Positions 32,879 to 40,817 of a DNA stretch of 64,000 bases are shown one piece after another. The translations under genes were made by a program, and so were the position numbers. How positions within the stretch are numbered: the stretch's first letter is position 1; every line of letters begins with the position of its first letter. The stretch lies in the NCBI RefSeq assembly GCF_020886775.1, contig NZ_AP024525.1, positions 4,092,001 through 4,156,000 on the forward strand. Reading direction: 5' to 3'. The DNA comes from Sinomonas cyclohexanicum. Lineage in GTDB: Bacteria > Actinomycetota > Actinomycetes > Actinomycetales > Micrococcaceae. The notes under the pieces were generated by a model. It made no database searches and was not told the origin of the DNA. It worked only from the letters and a program-made list of their open reading frames with translations.

Positions 32879-33142
32879 GTGAAGCGGACGATCAACGATG
32901 CCCGCGGGCGGCTCTCCGCGCTGGTGGACGAGGCCCACTGGGCCCACGAGCCCGTGTATCTGACGCGCCGGGACCACGCCGTCGCGGCCATCGTCGACGC
33001 CGAGCAGCTGCGCCAGCTGCTCGAGGACGCCGAGGAGCTCGCCGACATCCGCGCCGTCGACACCGCCTGGGAGCAGACCGAGCGGCTCGGCGAGACCCCG
33101 ATCCCGTGGGAGGACGTCAAGCGGGACCTCGGCCTCGAGTGA
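32879..33142 (+). CDS. Phd/YefM-type antitoxin
   Basis: 87 residues from GTG 32879. The Phd/YefM pattern NDARGRLSALVDEAHWAHEP followed by YLTRRDHAVAAIVDAEQL is clear. It binds DNA through the N-terminus and neutralises the toxin through the C-terminus. GTGA overlap couples it to the toxin gene. The 124 bases upstream contain a copy of the GCGCACGACGGCG motif. Confidence 0.85.
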   Translation: MKRTINDARGRLSALVDEAHWAHEPVYLTRRDHAVAAIVDAEQLRQLLEDAEELADIRAVDTAWEQTERLGETPIPWEDVKRDLGLE

Positions 33143-33399
33143 GCACCTACCGGGTCGAAGTCCTGCCCGCCGCCGTCCGCTCGATCAGGAAGCTCCCGCC
33201 CGAGGCCAAGCGGCGCATCCAGGCCGCCATCGACCTGCTCGCCGACGATCCGCGCCCGCCGGCTGCGAAGAAGCTCACCGGCCGCCCCGAATGGCGGGTC
33301 CGCACCGGCGACTGCCGCATCCTCTACCGCTTCCAGGACGAGGTCCTGCTCGTCGTCGTGGTCGACGCAGGGCGCCGGCAGGAGATCTACAGTACATAG
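33139..33399 (+). CDS. RelE/ParE-type toxin
   Basis: 86 residues from GTG 33139. RelE/ParE fold: YRVEVLPAAVRSIRKLPPEA, KKLTGRPEWRVRTGDCRILY and VVVVDAGRRQEIY. The basic and aromatic residues in the middle and C-terminal strands are those used by RelE mRNA interferases. It forms a standard pair with the upstream antitoxin. Confidence 0.85.
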   Translation: MSTYRVEVLPAAVRSIRKLPPEAKRRIQAAIDLLADDPRPPAAKKLTGRPEWRVRTGDCRILYRFQDEVLLVVVVDAGRRQEIYST

Positions 33400-33426
33400 G
33401 AATTGGGTATCTGCTTGGCTGAAGTT
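33398..33426. repeat. 29-bp repeat, inverted copy at 38049-38077
   Basis: The core TTGGGTATCTGC is followed by TTGGCTGAA here and by GTGGCTGAA in the complementary copy; 25 of 29 bases match by eye. The two copies bracket the DUF1254/DUF1214 segment with its insertion elements. Confidence 0.55.
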
Positions 33427-33525
33427 GGCGACGGGCCTCGCAGCGGTGGTGCCAGAAGACCTAAGCCAGAGTGCGCTGCAGATGCGCCCCGGCCGAGAGA
33501 GCGGAGGCCTGCATGGGAGAGCGCG

Positions 33526-34125
33526 TCACTGACCTGCGTATGGCGTCACTCGGATCTGCTGCGCGAGGGCCAGGGCAGCAGGAAGGTCGGCGCTGTTCTC
33601 CACGAGCGTCCGCCCGATGACGAGGACCTGCTTCCCGGGCGCGTCGAGGACGCTCATCCCGTGCGGGGCCGCGGTCACGTGACCCGCGGCCGCGATGAAC
33701 GTCGTTCCGGGTGCTTTGAGGTTCGCGATCACGACGCCGGTCGCGGGTGCGACGATTTCGACGTTGTGGTAGCGGCTGCCCATCTCCGGGATCGTGAGCA
33801 GCTCGGGTCCCTTCGACAGATCGAGCCAGCCGACCGTGTAGAGCCCGTCCTGGTTCCCGCCCAGGAGCCAGTTGTTCCCGTGCGCAGTCTCGGGCGAGGC
33901 GAGGTACGGGACCGTGTAGAGCGTGTTGTCGGGAGTGTTCGCACCGTTCCCGAGGCCGGCCGAGATAGCCTTGTGCGCCGAGTTCAGCACGAGCGGCGGC
34001 GCGTACCTGATCAGGAGCGTCGTGCCGCCGGCGAGCGTCACGGCGACCGTCGCGAGGAAGATCAGCAGATGCTTCTTCCACGGCTTCATGCGGCGGCGCC
34101 CCGCACCGTCGACTGGCGCGGTCAC
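33526..34125 (-). CDS. DUF1254-family membrane-anchored protein
   Basis: 199 residues from GTG 34125, overlapping the TGA of the DUF1214 gene (GTGA). One N-terminal membrane segment (HLLIFLATVAVTLAGGTTLL) is followed by an extracytoplasmic domain with the DUF1254 core GNNWLLGGNQDGLYTVGW and GPELLTIPEMGSRYHNVEI. It pairs with the DUF1214 gene, as these two domains are halves of one envelope-protein family of unknown role. It is intact, but its natural leader gene is broken by an insertion, so expression may be altered. Confidence 0.75.
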   Translation of the reverse strand: MTAPVDGAGRRRMKPWKKHLLIFLATVAVTLAGGTTLLIRYAPPLVLNSAHKAISAGLGNGANTPDNTLYTVPYLASPETAHGNNWLLGGNQDGLYTVGWLDLSKGPELLTIPEMGSRYHNVEIVAPATGVVIANLKAPGTTFIAAAGHVTAAPHGMSVLDAPGKQVLVIGRTLVENSADLPAALALAQQIRVTPYAGQ

Positions 34126-34205
34126 GACTGCGCCTCGGTGACCGCCGGCGGGTGGTACGTCCCGTCGAGCACCGAGGGCCCCGGCTCGTAGGCGCGGAGC
34201 CAGAG
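34122..34205 (-). pseudogene. DUF1214 gene, 3' fragment cut off by the IS256 insertion
   Basis: Reading leftwards from the duplicated target, the frame gives LWLRAYEPGPSVLDGTYH, then PPAVTEAQS and TGA. This is the usual C-terminus of DUF1214 proteins (aromatic residue, Glu-Pro, VLDG, PP). It joins in frame to 37325-37894 if the element and one copy of its 9-bp duplication are removed. Confidence 0.85.
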
Positions 34206-34249
34206 AGCGTGTCAAGTTGTTTGTGTGAGTGGTCGGTCTCCGGTTTGGT

Positions 34250-34773
34250 TCAGAGGTAGGGGTTGATGCGTTCAGGGTAGGCCAGGGCGAGCTGGGCCAG
34301 GGCCTGCTTCCAGTTCGTGGTGACCTGGCCTTGGACGAGGCGCCCGTCGGCCTTGCGCCGGTCTGCAGGCAGTCCGCGCTCCTTGGCCCGTTCGCGGGCG
34401 CGCTTGTCCTCGATGTTGCAGATCGCGAGCCAGAGCAGCTTCACGACCGCGTCGTCGGAGGGGAAGTGGCCGCGGTTCTTGATGACCTTGCGCAGCTGGT
34501 AGTTCAGCGACTCGATCGCGTTGGTGGTGTAGATGACCCGGCGCAGCATCGGCGGGAACGCCAGGAACGGGATGAACCGCTCCCAGGCGTCCTGGAACGC
34601 CCGGACCGTGTTGGGGTTCTTCTTCCCCAGCTCGGAGGCCGCGAACTCCTCCAGGGCCGCCTTCGCGGCGGCCTCGTTCGGGGCCTGATAGACCGTCTTG
34701 AGGGCCGCGGCGACGGCCTTGCGCTGGCCGTAGGCCACGAACCGCATCGAGGCCCGGATCAGGTGCACCACGC
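34250..34773 (-). pseudogene. IS256-family transposase, C-terminal fragment (element B)
   Basis: Encodes CVVHLIRASMRFVAYGQRK, VIYTTNAIESLNYQLRK (the catalytic Glu lies in this block) and a C-terminus ending LALAYPERINPYL. It is the 3' part of the transposase starting at 37267. The upstream part is separated by the IS110-family element, so no full enzyme is made. Confidence 0.85.
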
Positions 34774-34873
34774 AGACTCCCGCTGTCAACCCCTTGGGGT
34801 CCGGATGGGGGTCGCGGGGGGCAGGGCTGATCGGCGGGCGGGGGCTTCCCGTCCGCTGGGGGTGTGCGTGGGC

Positions 34874-36187
34874 TCAGCTCGCGGCGGGCAGTGCCAGGTC
34901 TTCCTCTGCGGTGCGCTGGGGGATGGGGCCGGTGTCCTGGGCGTGGTCGGCGGCTTCGAGGGCCTGCCGGCGTAGGGGGTGCAGGGCCGGGTCGTATTCG
35001 GTGCGGTCGTGCCAGCAGCGCCAGAGGATGCGGACCCAGCGGGCTGCGACGCCGCGCAGTGCGCGGTGGTGGCCTTGGCCTGCGGCCCGGGCCCTTCGGT
35101 AGTGCTCGCCGGTGAAGTGGGGGTCCTCGCGGACGGCGACGAAGGCCCACCAGTCGATCGCGTGGCGCATGCGCTTGTTCGCCGCATAGCGGAAGCGGAC
35201 CTGGCGGGTGCGCCCGGAGGCGCGGGTGACGGGAGCGAGCCCGGTCTCGGCCAGCAGCGACGCCGCGGAGGGGTACCGGTCGCGGTCCTCGCCCATCCCT
35301 GCCAGGAGGGTCGCGGCGGTGACGGGGCCGACGCCGGGGAAGGCGGTGAAGATCCGGGTGTCGGGGTGGGCGGCGAGCAGTGCCCGGATCTCGGTGTCGT
35401 ATTCGCGCAGGTGCCCGTTGAGCAGGGAGAGCTCCTCGGCCATCCGCACTGCGGTGAACGCCCGGCCGGCGCTGGTGCCCTCGCCCGCGGCGAGCAGGTG
35501 GGGGCGGAGGCGTTCCACGAGGGTCTCGGCGCTGGTGCGCCCGGAGTAGCCGTGGGCGGTGATGAAGGCGTCCATGCGCTTGACCCCGACGCGGGCGGCC
35601 TGGGCGGGCTGTGGGTAGCGCCTGATGAACTGCAGGGAGATGTCCCGGTCGAGGCTGGAGAACAGGTGCAGGACCGCAGGGTTGTAGGACTCCATCACCG
35701 CCCGGAGCTGGTTCTCCAGGTCGCGCTGGCGCCACACGAGCCGCTCGCGGTCGCGGATCACGGCGCGCAGGCGCATCAGGGTCTGGGACGCGGGTCGGAT
35801 CGGGCGCCAATGGGTGTGTTCGTGGCGGAGGCTGTCGGCCAGGACGAAGGCGTCGAACGCGTCGGACTTCTTCGCGGCCATCCGGTAGCGCTCCCGGGAC
35901 CGGGCGGAGACCTTCGGGGAGATGCAGTAGACCTCCACGGCCAGCTCGAGCAGCCGCTCGACCAGGAGCCCTTCGGCGCGTTCGATGGCGACCCGGACCA
36001 CGCCAGCGACCGCGGCAAGGGCGGCGCACAGCCCGGCAAGGCCTTCGACGGTGTGCGGGAAGCGCTTCTGCAGCAGCGTGGCCCCGGTCGAGTCGACGAG
36101 GCAGAGCTGGTGGAACGCACCGCCCCAGTCCACGCCGGCGAACACCTCGGGGGTCCCGGCAGCGGTAGCCAGTTCAGTACTTGTCAT
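34874..36187 (-). CDS. IS110-family transposase (DEDD recombinase)
   Basis: 437 residues, complete. The N-terminal DEDD RuvC-like domain shows VFAGVDWGGAFHQLCLVD and AAKKSDAFDAFVLADSL; the C-terminal transposase-20 domain shows FPGVGPVTAATLLAGMG and SAASLLAETGLAPVTRASG, including the conserved Ser. These enzymes recombine DNA guided by a bridge RNA encoded in the element's non-coding end. Intact gene and ends suggest the element may be active. Confidence 0.9.
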   Translation of the reverse strand: MTSTELATAAGTPEVFAGVDWGGAFHQLCLVDSTGATLLQKRFPHTVEGLAGLCAALAAVAGVVRVAIERAEGLLVERLLELAVEVYCISPKVSARSRERYRMAAKKSDAFDAFVLADSLRHEHTHWRPIRPASQTLMRLRAVIRDRERLVWRQRDLENQLRAVMESYNPAVLHLFSSLDRDISLQFIRRYPQPAQAARVGVKRMDAFITAHGYSGRTSAETLVERLRPHLLAAGEGTSAGRAFTAVRMAEELSLLNGHLREYDTEIRALLAAHPDTRIFTAFPGVGPVTAATLLAGMGEDRDRYPSAASLLAETGLAPVTRASGRTRQVRFRYAANKRMRHAIDWWAFVAVREDPHFTGEHYRRARAAGQGHHRALRGVAARWVRILWRCWHDRTEYDPALHPLRRQALEAADHAQDTGPIPQRTAEEDLALPAAS

Positions 36188-36437
36188 ACCGCAGGTCCTT
36201 CCTCTCGGACTGAACCCACCTGTGCCGGGGATGCGCGGCAGCCTCGCGTCAGGACCTCATCTCGGCGATCGCCGCACCGGCGTCGCATCTCCCGCTGGCT
36301 GATTCACGATTCTGCCCCGCGGCGGCCGAACGGGTCTGCATGTGGGCCTCGAGGGCGACGCGTCTGCAAGGGTTCTGACCGCCACGGCGCAGGTGGCTGG
36401 CCGAACGGTTCGGCCACCGCCATTGTGGACAGATGAG
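36188..36437 (-). ncRNA. candidate bridge RNA region of the IS110-family element
   Basis: 250 non-coding bases between the transposase start and the outer end, on the upstream side, where IS110-family elements with a long left end encode their bridge RNA. Position is the only evidence; no folding was done and no guide loops were assigned. Confidence 0.4.
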
Positions 36438-37267
36438 GTCTGCACCAGCGACTCGGGCCAGGTCGCCTCGATCGCCTCGGGGAAGCCGGTGAGCCCGTCG
36501 CAGCAGACGATGAGCACGTCCCGGACGCCGCGGTTGGCCAGCTCGGCGCAGACCCCGGCCCAGAACTTCGCGCCCTCGGCGGCCTGGACCCAGATCCCGA
36601 GCACGTGCTTGATCCCGTCCATGTCCACCCCGACCGCGATGTGCGCGGCCTTGTTGCGCACGTGCGCCCCGTCGCGGACCTTGACCACGATCGCGTCCAG
36701 GTAGATGACCGGGTAGAAGGACTCCAGCGGCCGGCGCTGCCAGGCCAGGACCTCGTCCAGGACCTCGTCGGTGACCTTGGAGATCGTCTCGCGGCTGACC
36801 TCGGTGCCGACCGTGGAGACGAGGTGATGCTCGATGTCGCGCACCGTCATCCCGCCCGCGTACAGGGAGATGATCATGTCATCGAGCCCGGACAGGCGCC
36901 GGGCGCCCTTGGGCACGAGCATCGGTGTGAAGGTCCCGTCCCGGTCCCGCGGGACCGCGAGCTCCACGTCCCCGGCGATCGTGCCGACCGTCTTCGGGAA
37001 CGAGCCGTTGCGCGAGTTCGGGAACAGCGCCGCGTCCGGGTCGCCCTTCTCGTACCCGAGGTGGTCCGACAGCTCGGCCTGCATCCCGCGCTCGAGGCCG
37101 GCCTTGATCAGCTGCTGGATCAGCCCGTCCCTGCCCTCGAGCTGGACCTGCCCGGCATCGATCATCGAGTACAGCTCATCCAGCGCCCCCGACGCCTCGA
37201 GCGCTTCCACGCCCTCACGCTGGGCCCTGCGGCGCTCCTGCCGCTCTTCCTTGCTGACCATGCTCAT
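36438..37267 (-). pseudogene. IS256-family transposase, N-terminal fragment (element B)
   Basis: Starts at ATG 37267 (MSMVSKEERQERRRAQ). Mutator-type blocks: [54 protein letters not shown] (first Asp) and DVLIVCCDGLTGFPEAI (second Asp). The reading frame enters the IS110-family element after WPESLVQT and continues with foreign residues to a stop at 36257. Confidence 0.9.
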
Positions 37268-37324
37268 CAGTGTCTCGGCTTTCTCTCAGGGACACCGCCC
37301 TCACACAAACCATCTGACACCCTC

Positions 37325-37894
37325 GAGCCAGAGCATGAAGCCGCCGCCCGGGGTCGGCAGCCAGTTCGCCTCGTGACCGGCTGGCGCGGTGGGCCGCAGA
37401 TAGACATCGATCGAGCCGTCCGGGTTCTTTTGAAGGCCGGAGCGATCGCTGACGCTGTACCTGTGCGCCGGGTTCTCGACCATGAGCCGGTTCGAGTCGG
37501 CGATCGTGATCGACCAGAACGCGCTCACCGGCGGCAGGCCGCCCGCCGGGAAATGGATCACGTAGTCCTTGGAGCCGTCGAGCTTCGCGCCGTTCGCATC
37601 GACGGTCGCCTGCCAGTAGACCGCCTCTTGCGGGGCATTCACAGCGGGCAGGGTGTCCGCGCAGGCAGCCTCAACCAGCCAGCTACCGGGAACCCCGCAT
37701 GCCTGCGTGGTCTTCCACCCGTTCACCGTCGTCATCATCGCCTGGGCCTGCACGCTGATGAGCGCGAACGCGAGCAGGAGGGACAGCCCGAAACCGATGA
37801 GCACGCCCTGGATGATGTCGAGCGGGATGCTGCGGCGCCAGAGGAAGCGGAGGACGTTCTGCCGCGGGTTCTTCGGGGCCGCTGCCGTGGTCAT
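37325..37894 (-). pseudogene. DUF1214 gene, 5' fragment cut by the IS256 insertion
   Basis: Starts at ATG 37894. A membrane segment (IIQGVLIGFGLSLLLAFALI) is followed by an extracytoplasmic domain with DUF1214 marks (EAVYWQATVDANGAKLDGSK, YVIHFPAGGLPPVSAFWSIT, VSDRSGLQKNPDGSIDVYL). About 190 native residues remain; the insertion adds EGVRWFV and a stop (to 37301). The missing C-terminus is at 34122-34205. It lacks only 25-30 residues but probably misfolds. Confidence 0.85.
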
Positions 37895-38331
37895 GCATCC
37901 ATCCTCACACTGGGCGACGCGAGAACCGATGCGCCGAGTAGCGCGCGCTCCTTTCCAGACAGCGTTAGCCCACTACGCTTATCGTTTTCTCCAGCCTTTC
38001 CACGTCGCGCGCGGCATCTGCGGCGCCAAACCGGCAAGACCCCCGGCTAATTCAGCCACGCAGATACCCAATACATAGGACCAAGCCGCCCAACACTCCA
38101 GCAGGCTGCTCGACAATTTCCTCCTACTGGCAGCTGCGAAAGGCCGATCTGACTGAGCGCGGCCCGGGAGTGGCCGAACCGACAACCGGCACGGGACTGA
38201 CCCGAGGCTCGGTCGGAGGCCTGTTCGGGTGCGCACAGGGAGGTCCCGGCCCAGCCGTGGGGAGGCCGGCCGGTGGCCACGGTGGACCCTGACCGGCGCC
38301 CAGAGATTTCCTTCCGCGCCTTCTCTCCGGC
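37895..38331. other. intergenic region without a clear gene
   Basis: 437 bases. The only notable item is the inverted 29-base repeat at 38049-38077. A minus-strand frame ending ...LGICVAELAGGLAGLAPQM crosses that repeat, but nothing supports a gene. Confidence 0.4.
38049..38077. repeat. 29-bp repeat, inverted copy of 33398-33426
   Basis: AATTCAGCCACGCAGATACC is the start of this copy on the plus strand. It lies about 155 bases upstream of the DUF1214 start. Confidence 0.55.
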
Positions 38332-38766
38332 CTAGCAGTTGATGTCTGCGAGGACGTCGCTCAGTGCGGCCTGGACGTCCTTTGCCTCTTGCTTGAGGGA
38401 ATCGAGTGCCTGGGACAAGGTAGCGTCGCCGGAAAGGCCCTTCACGGCCGTGTCCAGGCGGTCCTCGGCAGTCTTGAGAGCGTCGAGACGGGCCTTGGTG
38501 ACATTGCCGAGCGCCGTGTTCAGGTCATTGTAGGTCTTGGTCACTTGGTCACCGGCTGCGCGGACCTGGTCCACGGTCGCACCGGCTGTGAGGCTGTCCT
38601 TGAAGTCCGTGAGCGCGTGGACATAGGCGTCAGCGGCAGTGCAGGCGGCGGCGGTCGCTGTGGGCGTGCTGCTCGTCGAGGTGCTGGATCCGCTGCAGCC
38701 TGCCAGCAGCATCAGCGCCGCGACGAACGCCACCAGCCGCGCAATGAGTCGAGGTTTCTGTGTCAT
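38332..38766 (-). CDS. small lipoprotein with helical repeats
   Basis: 144 residues. A signal peptide (RLIARLVAFVAALMLLAGC) ends at the lipobox LAGC, followed by a Ser/Thr-rich linker. The mature part is a helical, coiled-coil-like domain (DQVRAAGDQVTKTYNDLNTA, LKTAEDRLDTAVKGLSGD) and ends in Cys. No known domain recognised. Membrane-anchored on the outer face. The small membrane gene at 38849 lies upstream on the same strand. Confidence 0.8.
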   Translation of the reverse strand: MTQKPRLIARLVAFVAALMLLAGCSGSSTSTSSTPTATAAACTAADAYVHALTDFKDSLTAGATVDQVRAAGDQVTKTYNDLNTALGNVTKARLDALKTAEDRLDTAVKGLSGDATLSQALDSLKQEAKDVQAALSDVLADINC

Positions 38767-38848
38767 GGAAGGCCCTTTCAGGTGGGTGGTGGCTGGATTG
38801 CTTGGGAAGGGAACAGTCGGCTCCGAGGGGCCGGGGCCTCGTCCTTGG

Positions 38849-39046
38849 TCAGTTGGGGCCGTTCTCGGTCTCGTTGCGCCACAGGAGCCAGGCGATCACC
38901 AGGGCCAAGGTGAGCGGGAAGAGCGCCAGGCCGAAGACAGGAAGCGTCAGCAGGAGGGACTCCCCCAGGCCGAGGACGGCCAGCGCCCACAGACGCCTGC
39001 GCCTGCGCGGCCGCGCGCCCAGTCGTTCGGGGGAGGAGAGGGACAT
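38849..39046 (-). CDS. small membrane protein
   Basis: 65 residues from ATG 39046, with GGAGGAGAG upstream. An Arg-rich N-terminus (LGARPRRRRRLW) is followed by two hydrophobic segments (ALAVLGLGESLLLTLPVFGL and FPLTLALVIAWLLW) and a polar tail. The strong ribosome site and topology support it. Function unknown. The stop is 82 bases before the lipoprotein gene. Confidence 0.65.
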   Translation of the reverse strand: MSLSSPERLGARPRRRRRLWALAVLGLGESLLLTLPVFGLALFPLTLALVIAWLLWRNETENGPN

Positions 39047-39779
39047 GATCGGTCCTTGACGGCGGCAGCTGGAGGGTGTGCCATCAGGATGGGGGCCGAG
39101 CGGAGGCCGATGTAGGGCCGAAGGTCCCCGCATGGCGGCCACTTGGGCGTTCTCGACAGTCGGGTTCACTGGACCAGGCTTGGAGGCGAAGGCGTCTCGG
39201 AGAGCCGGTCTGCTGGGCAGCGGCGTGCAGACCTGTACCGCGGTCCCGTATGGGTCGGCCGACACAGGGCGCCGCGCGGGCGTCGACAGGGGATCCGGAG
39301 GGCGGCCTGCGCGCCCCTGAACTGAGCCAAAAGACCTGAGTTCGGCTTCGGGGACGTGCCTTCGCCTCGATGCTGCCGCTCGGGAGGAGTGCGGTGGTCT
39401 CCGGGCGGGAGAGATGGATCACCGCGGCGCATCCGGGGGTAGAGCCTGATAGGTCCGGGGCCCAGCGGAGCCATCGCCGGAAAGCGGGATCAGGCACGGG
39501 AGAGGACGCCGAGGCGTCCTTGCGCTCGCCCCGCGAGGCCAGACCTCGCACAGAGGACCTTCCAGGAATCCGTGTCGCTCGACCCGGATAGGGACCTTAT
39601 GCCCTACAGTGCCCGGCATCACAATGGTGATCCTTGTTGGGCTGCGTCGGCGGGTCCTCACTGTGCGAGGCCGGGGCGCACGGCCCGCCGCAGCAGGGAT
39701 CAGGCAGCCCTCCGGCGGACACAGTTCGTTGTACCTCTCTGGCCGCTGCAGGACCGCAGCGGCGTGGAAAGGAGCCGGC
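39047..39779. other. intergenic region without a supported gene
   Basis: Several open frames exist on both strands, but none has a ribosome site, plausible composition or family marks. No repeats or strong hairpins were found. Confidence 0.4.
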
Positions 39780-40307
39780 ATGGCTGCCGACACCACCATC
39801 GTCCGAACCCGGCTGCGCGCCGCTCCGACTGCCCACGAGTCCTCCCGCGAACGCTCCCTGCGCGCTCACCCCTCCAATCATCGGGCGCCCCTTGACGCGC
39901 CACGTCCGGAGCCGACCGACGACGACCCGCTCCTCCGCTGGGATCGGCTCCGCGCGGTGCTGGTCGGCCAGGGTCTCAGCGACGACGAGGCCCGCACCGA
40001 AGTGGCCCGCATTGCGACGGCCCAGGTCTGGGACGAGTTCGCAGACGAGCTGCGCCGCCACAGGGAGGCAGGCCGCCAGTCCGACGCCAACGCCGTCACC
40101 GTCGGGCTCCGCTCGATGCAGGGCGTGACGCAGCCGATCCTTCGGCACCCGGGCGATGTCGCCGTCGCCCGCTCCGCCCTGAGCCGGGCACGCCGACGGC
40201 TCAGCCACAACGGCGGGCTCCTGGACCGGCTTCACCCACCGTCGAACCCGCTCCATCGCGCCGAGCACGCGTTCAGCGTCCTCGAGGCGTTCCTCTCCCT
40301 CGCCTGA
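39780..40307 (+). CDS. hypothetical protein
   Basis: 175 residues from ATG 39780, with AAAGGAG nine bases upstream. The middle has an acidic/amphipathic stretch (RLRAVLVGQGLSDDEARTEV) resembling a small helical domain; the C-terminus (HAFSVLEAFLSLA) is hydrophobic. No family recognised. The 3' end overlaps the end of the convergent truncated gene. Confidence 0.55.
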   Translation: MAADTTIVRTRLRAAPTAHESSRERSLRAHPSNHRAPLDAPRPEPTDDDPLLRWDRLRAVLVGQGLSDDEARTEVARIATAQVWDEFADELRRHREAGRQSDANAVTVGLRSMQGVTQPILRHPGDVAVARSALSRARRRLSHNGGLLDRLHPPSNPLHRAEHAFSVLEAFLSLA

Positions 40308-40659
40308 GGCCCATGGACGTCCCGGCACTCAAGACCGGCACCCCGGTCATCCGCGCGCCCTCCGGGGCGAGGCCGATGAACGTCCCTGCCCCGGAGCCGG
40401 GCTCGAGGACCTCGCCCTCGGTGAGCCCGAGCCGGGTCAGCGCGCCCCAGACGGCCCGTGTGTGGGCGGCGTCGGTGTAGTGGGCGTTGATCGTGGTCCC
40501 GCCTGCTTCCACATCGTCTCGGCCTGCCTGCCGTACCTGTTCATCCCTCTCCCCTTCCGATGCTCCCCACAGTGCGTCCAGATCGAAGCTCAGCTGCCCC
40601 TCGACCCTCTTGCCCTTCTTGGCCACGCGGCCCCCTCCGATGTCGACTAACGTCTCCAA
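40273..40659 (-). pseudogene. truncated helicase/DNA-methylase of plasmid or ICE type
   Basis: The first 110 residues (VEGQLSFDLDALW, TINAHYTDAAHTRAVWGALT, GLTEGEVLEPGSGAGTFIGL) are the N-terminus of the very large SNF2-helicase/N6-adenine-methylase proteins found on actinobacterial plasmids and integrative elements; EPGSGAGTFIG is the AdoMet-binding motif. Homology stops near 40350 and the rest, well over 1000 residues in the family, is missing. A relic of a lost mobile element. Confidence 0.7.
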
Positions 40660-40817
40660 CCGCCACGCTAGCCAAGGAGGTTGCCGGGAGTTGTCACACG
40701 GCCGCTCCCGGGCAGCGCCGCCGGGTGCCTGCAGCTGGCGGCGGGCTGCGTTATGACAAGCTATCCGGGCCTATAGGAAAAACCCTATAGCCAGGCATAA
40801 GTCTGGACAGTGTCAGT

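Larger units (their letters stand above)
34774..36437 (-). mobile_element. IS110-family insertion sequence nested in element B
   Basis: About 1.66 kb. Reading in transposase sense, the host sequence GTGCAGAC-CT is followed by the element, and the element ends ...GGGAGT-CT-GCGTGGTGCAC. Joining the two sides at one shared CT rebuilds GTGCAGACCTGCGTGGTGCAC-like host coding sequence (VQTCVVH), the conserved IS256 motif. Thus the insertion has no duplication beyond a CT core, as expected for IS110 recombinases. The long non-coding end is upstream of the transposase. Confidence 0.8.
34206..37324 (-). mobile_element. IS256-family element B, interrupted by an IS110-family element
   Basis: Flanked by a 9-bp duplication GAGCCAGAG (34197-34205 and 37325-37333). 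The inverted ends share GTGTCA and a TTTGTGTGAG block. The transposase, on the minus strand, is split at 34774-36437 by an IS110-family element. The element lies inside the DUF1214 gene. Sequence relatedness to element A is only at family level. Confidence 0.85.

Noticed and set aside
33403-34191. Plus-strand frame opposite the DUF1254 gene
   Set aside because: Antisense to a gene with a membrane segment and domain motifs, no ribosome site.
39084-39551. Open frames on both strands between the small membrane protein and the gene at 39780
   Set aside because: Rich in Arg, Pro, Ser and Gly with no ribosome site or motif; typical random high-GC frames.
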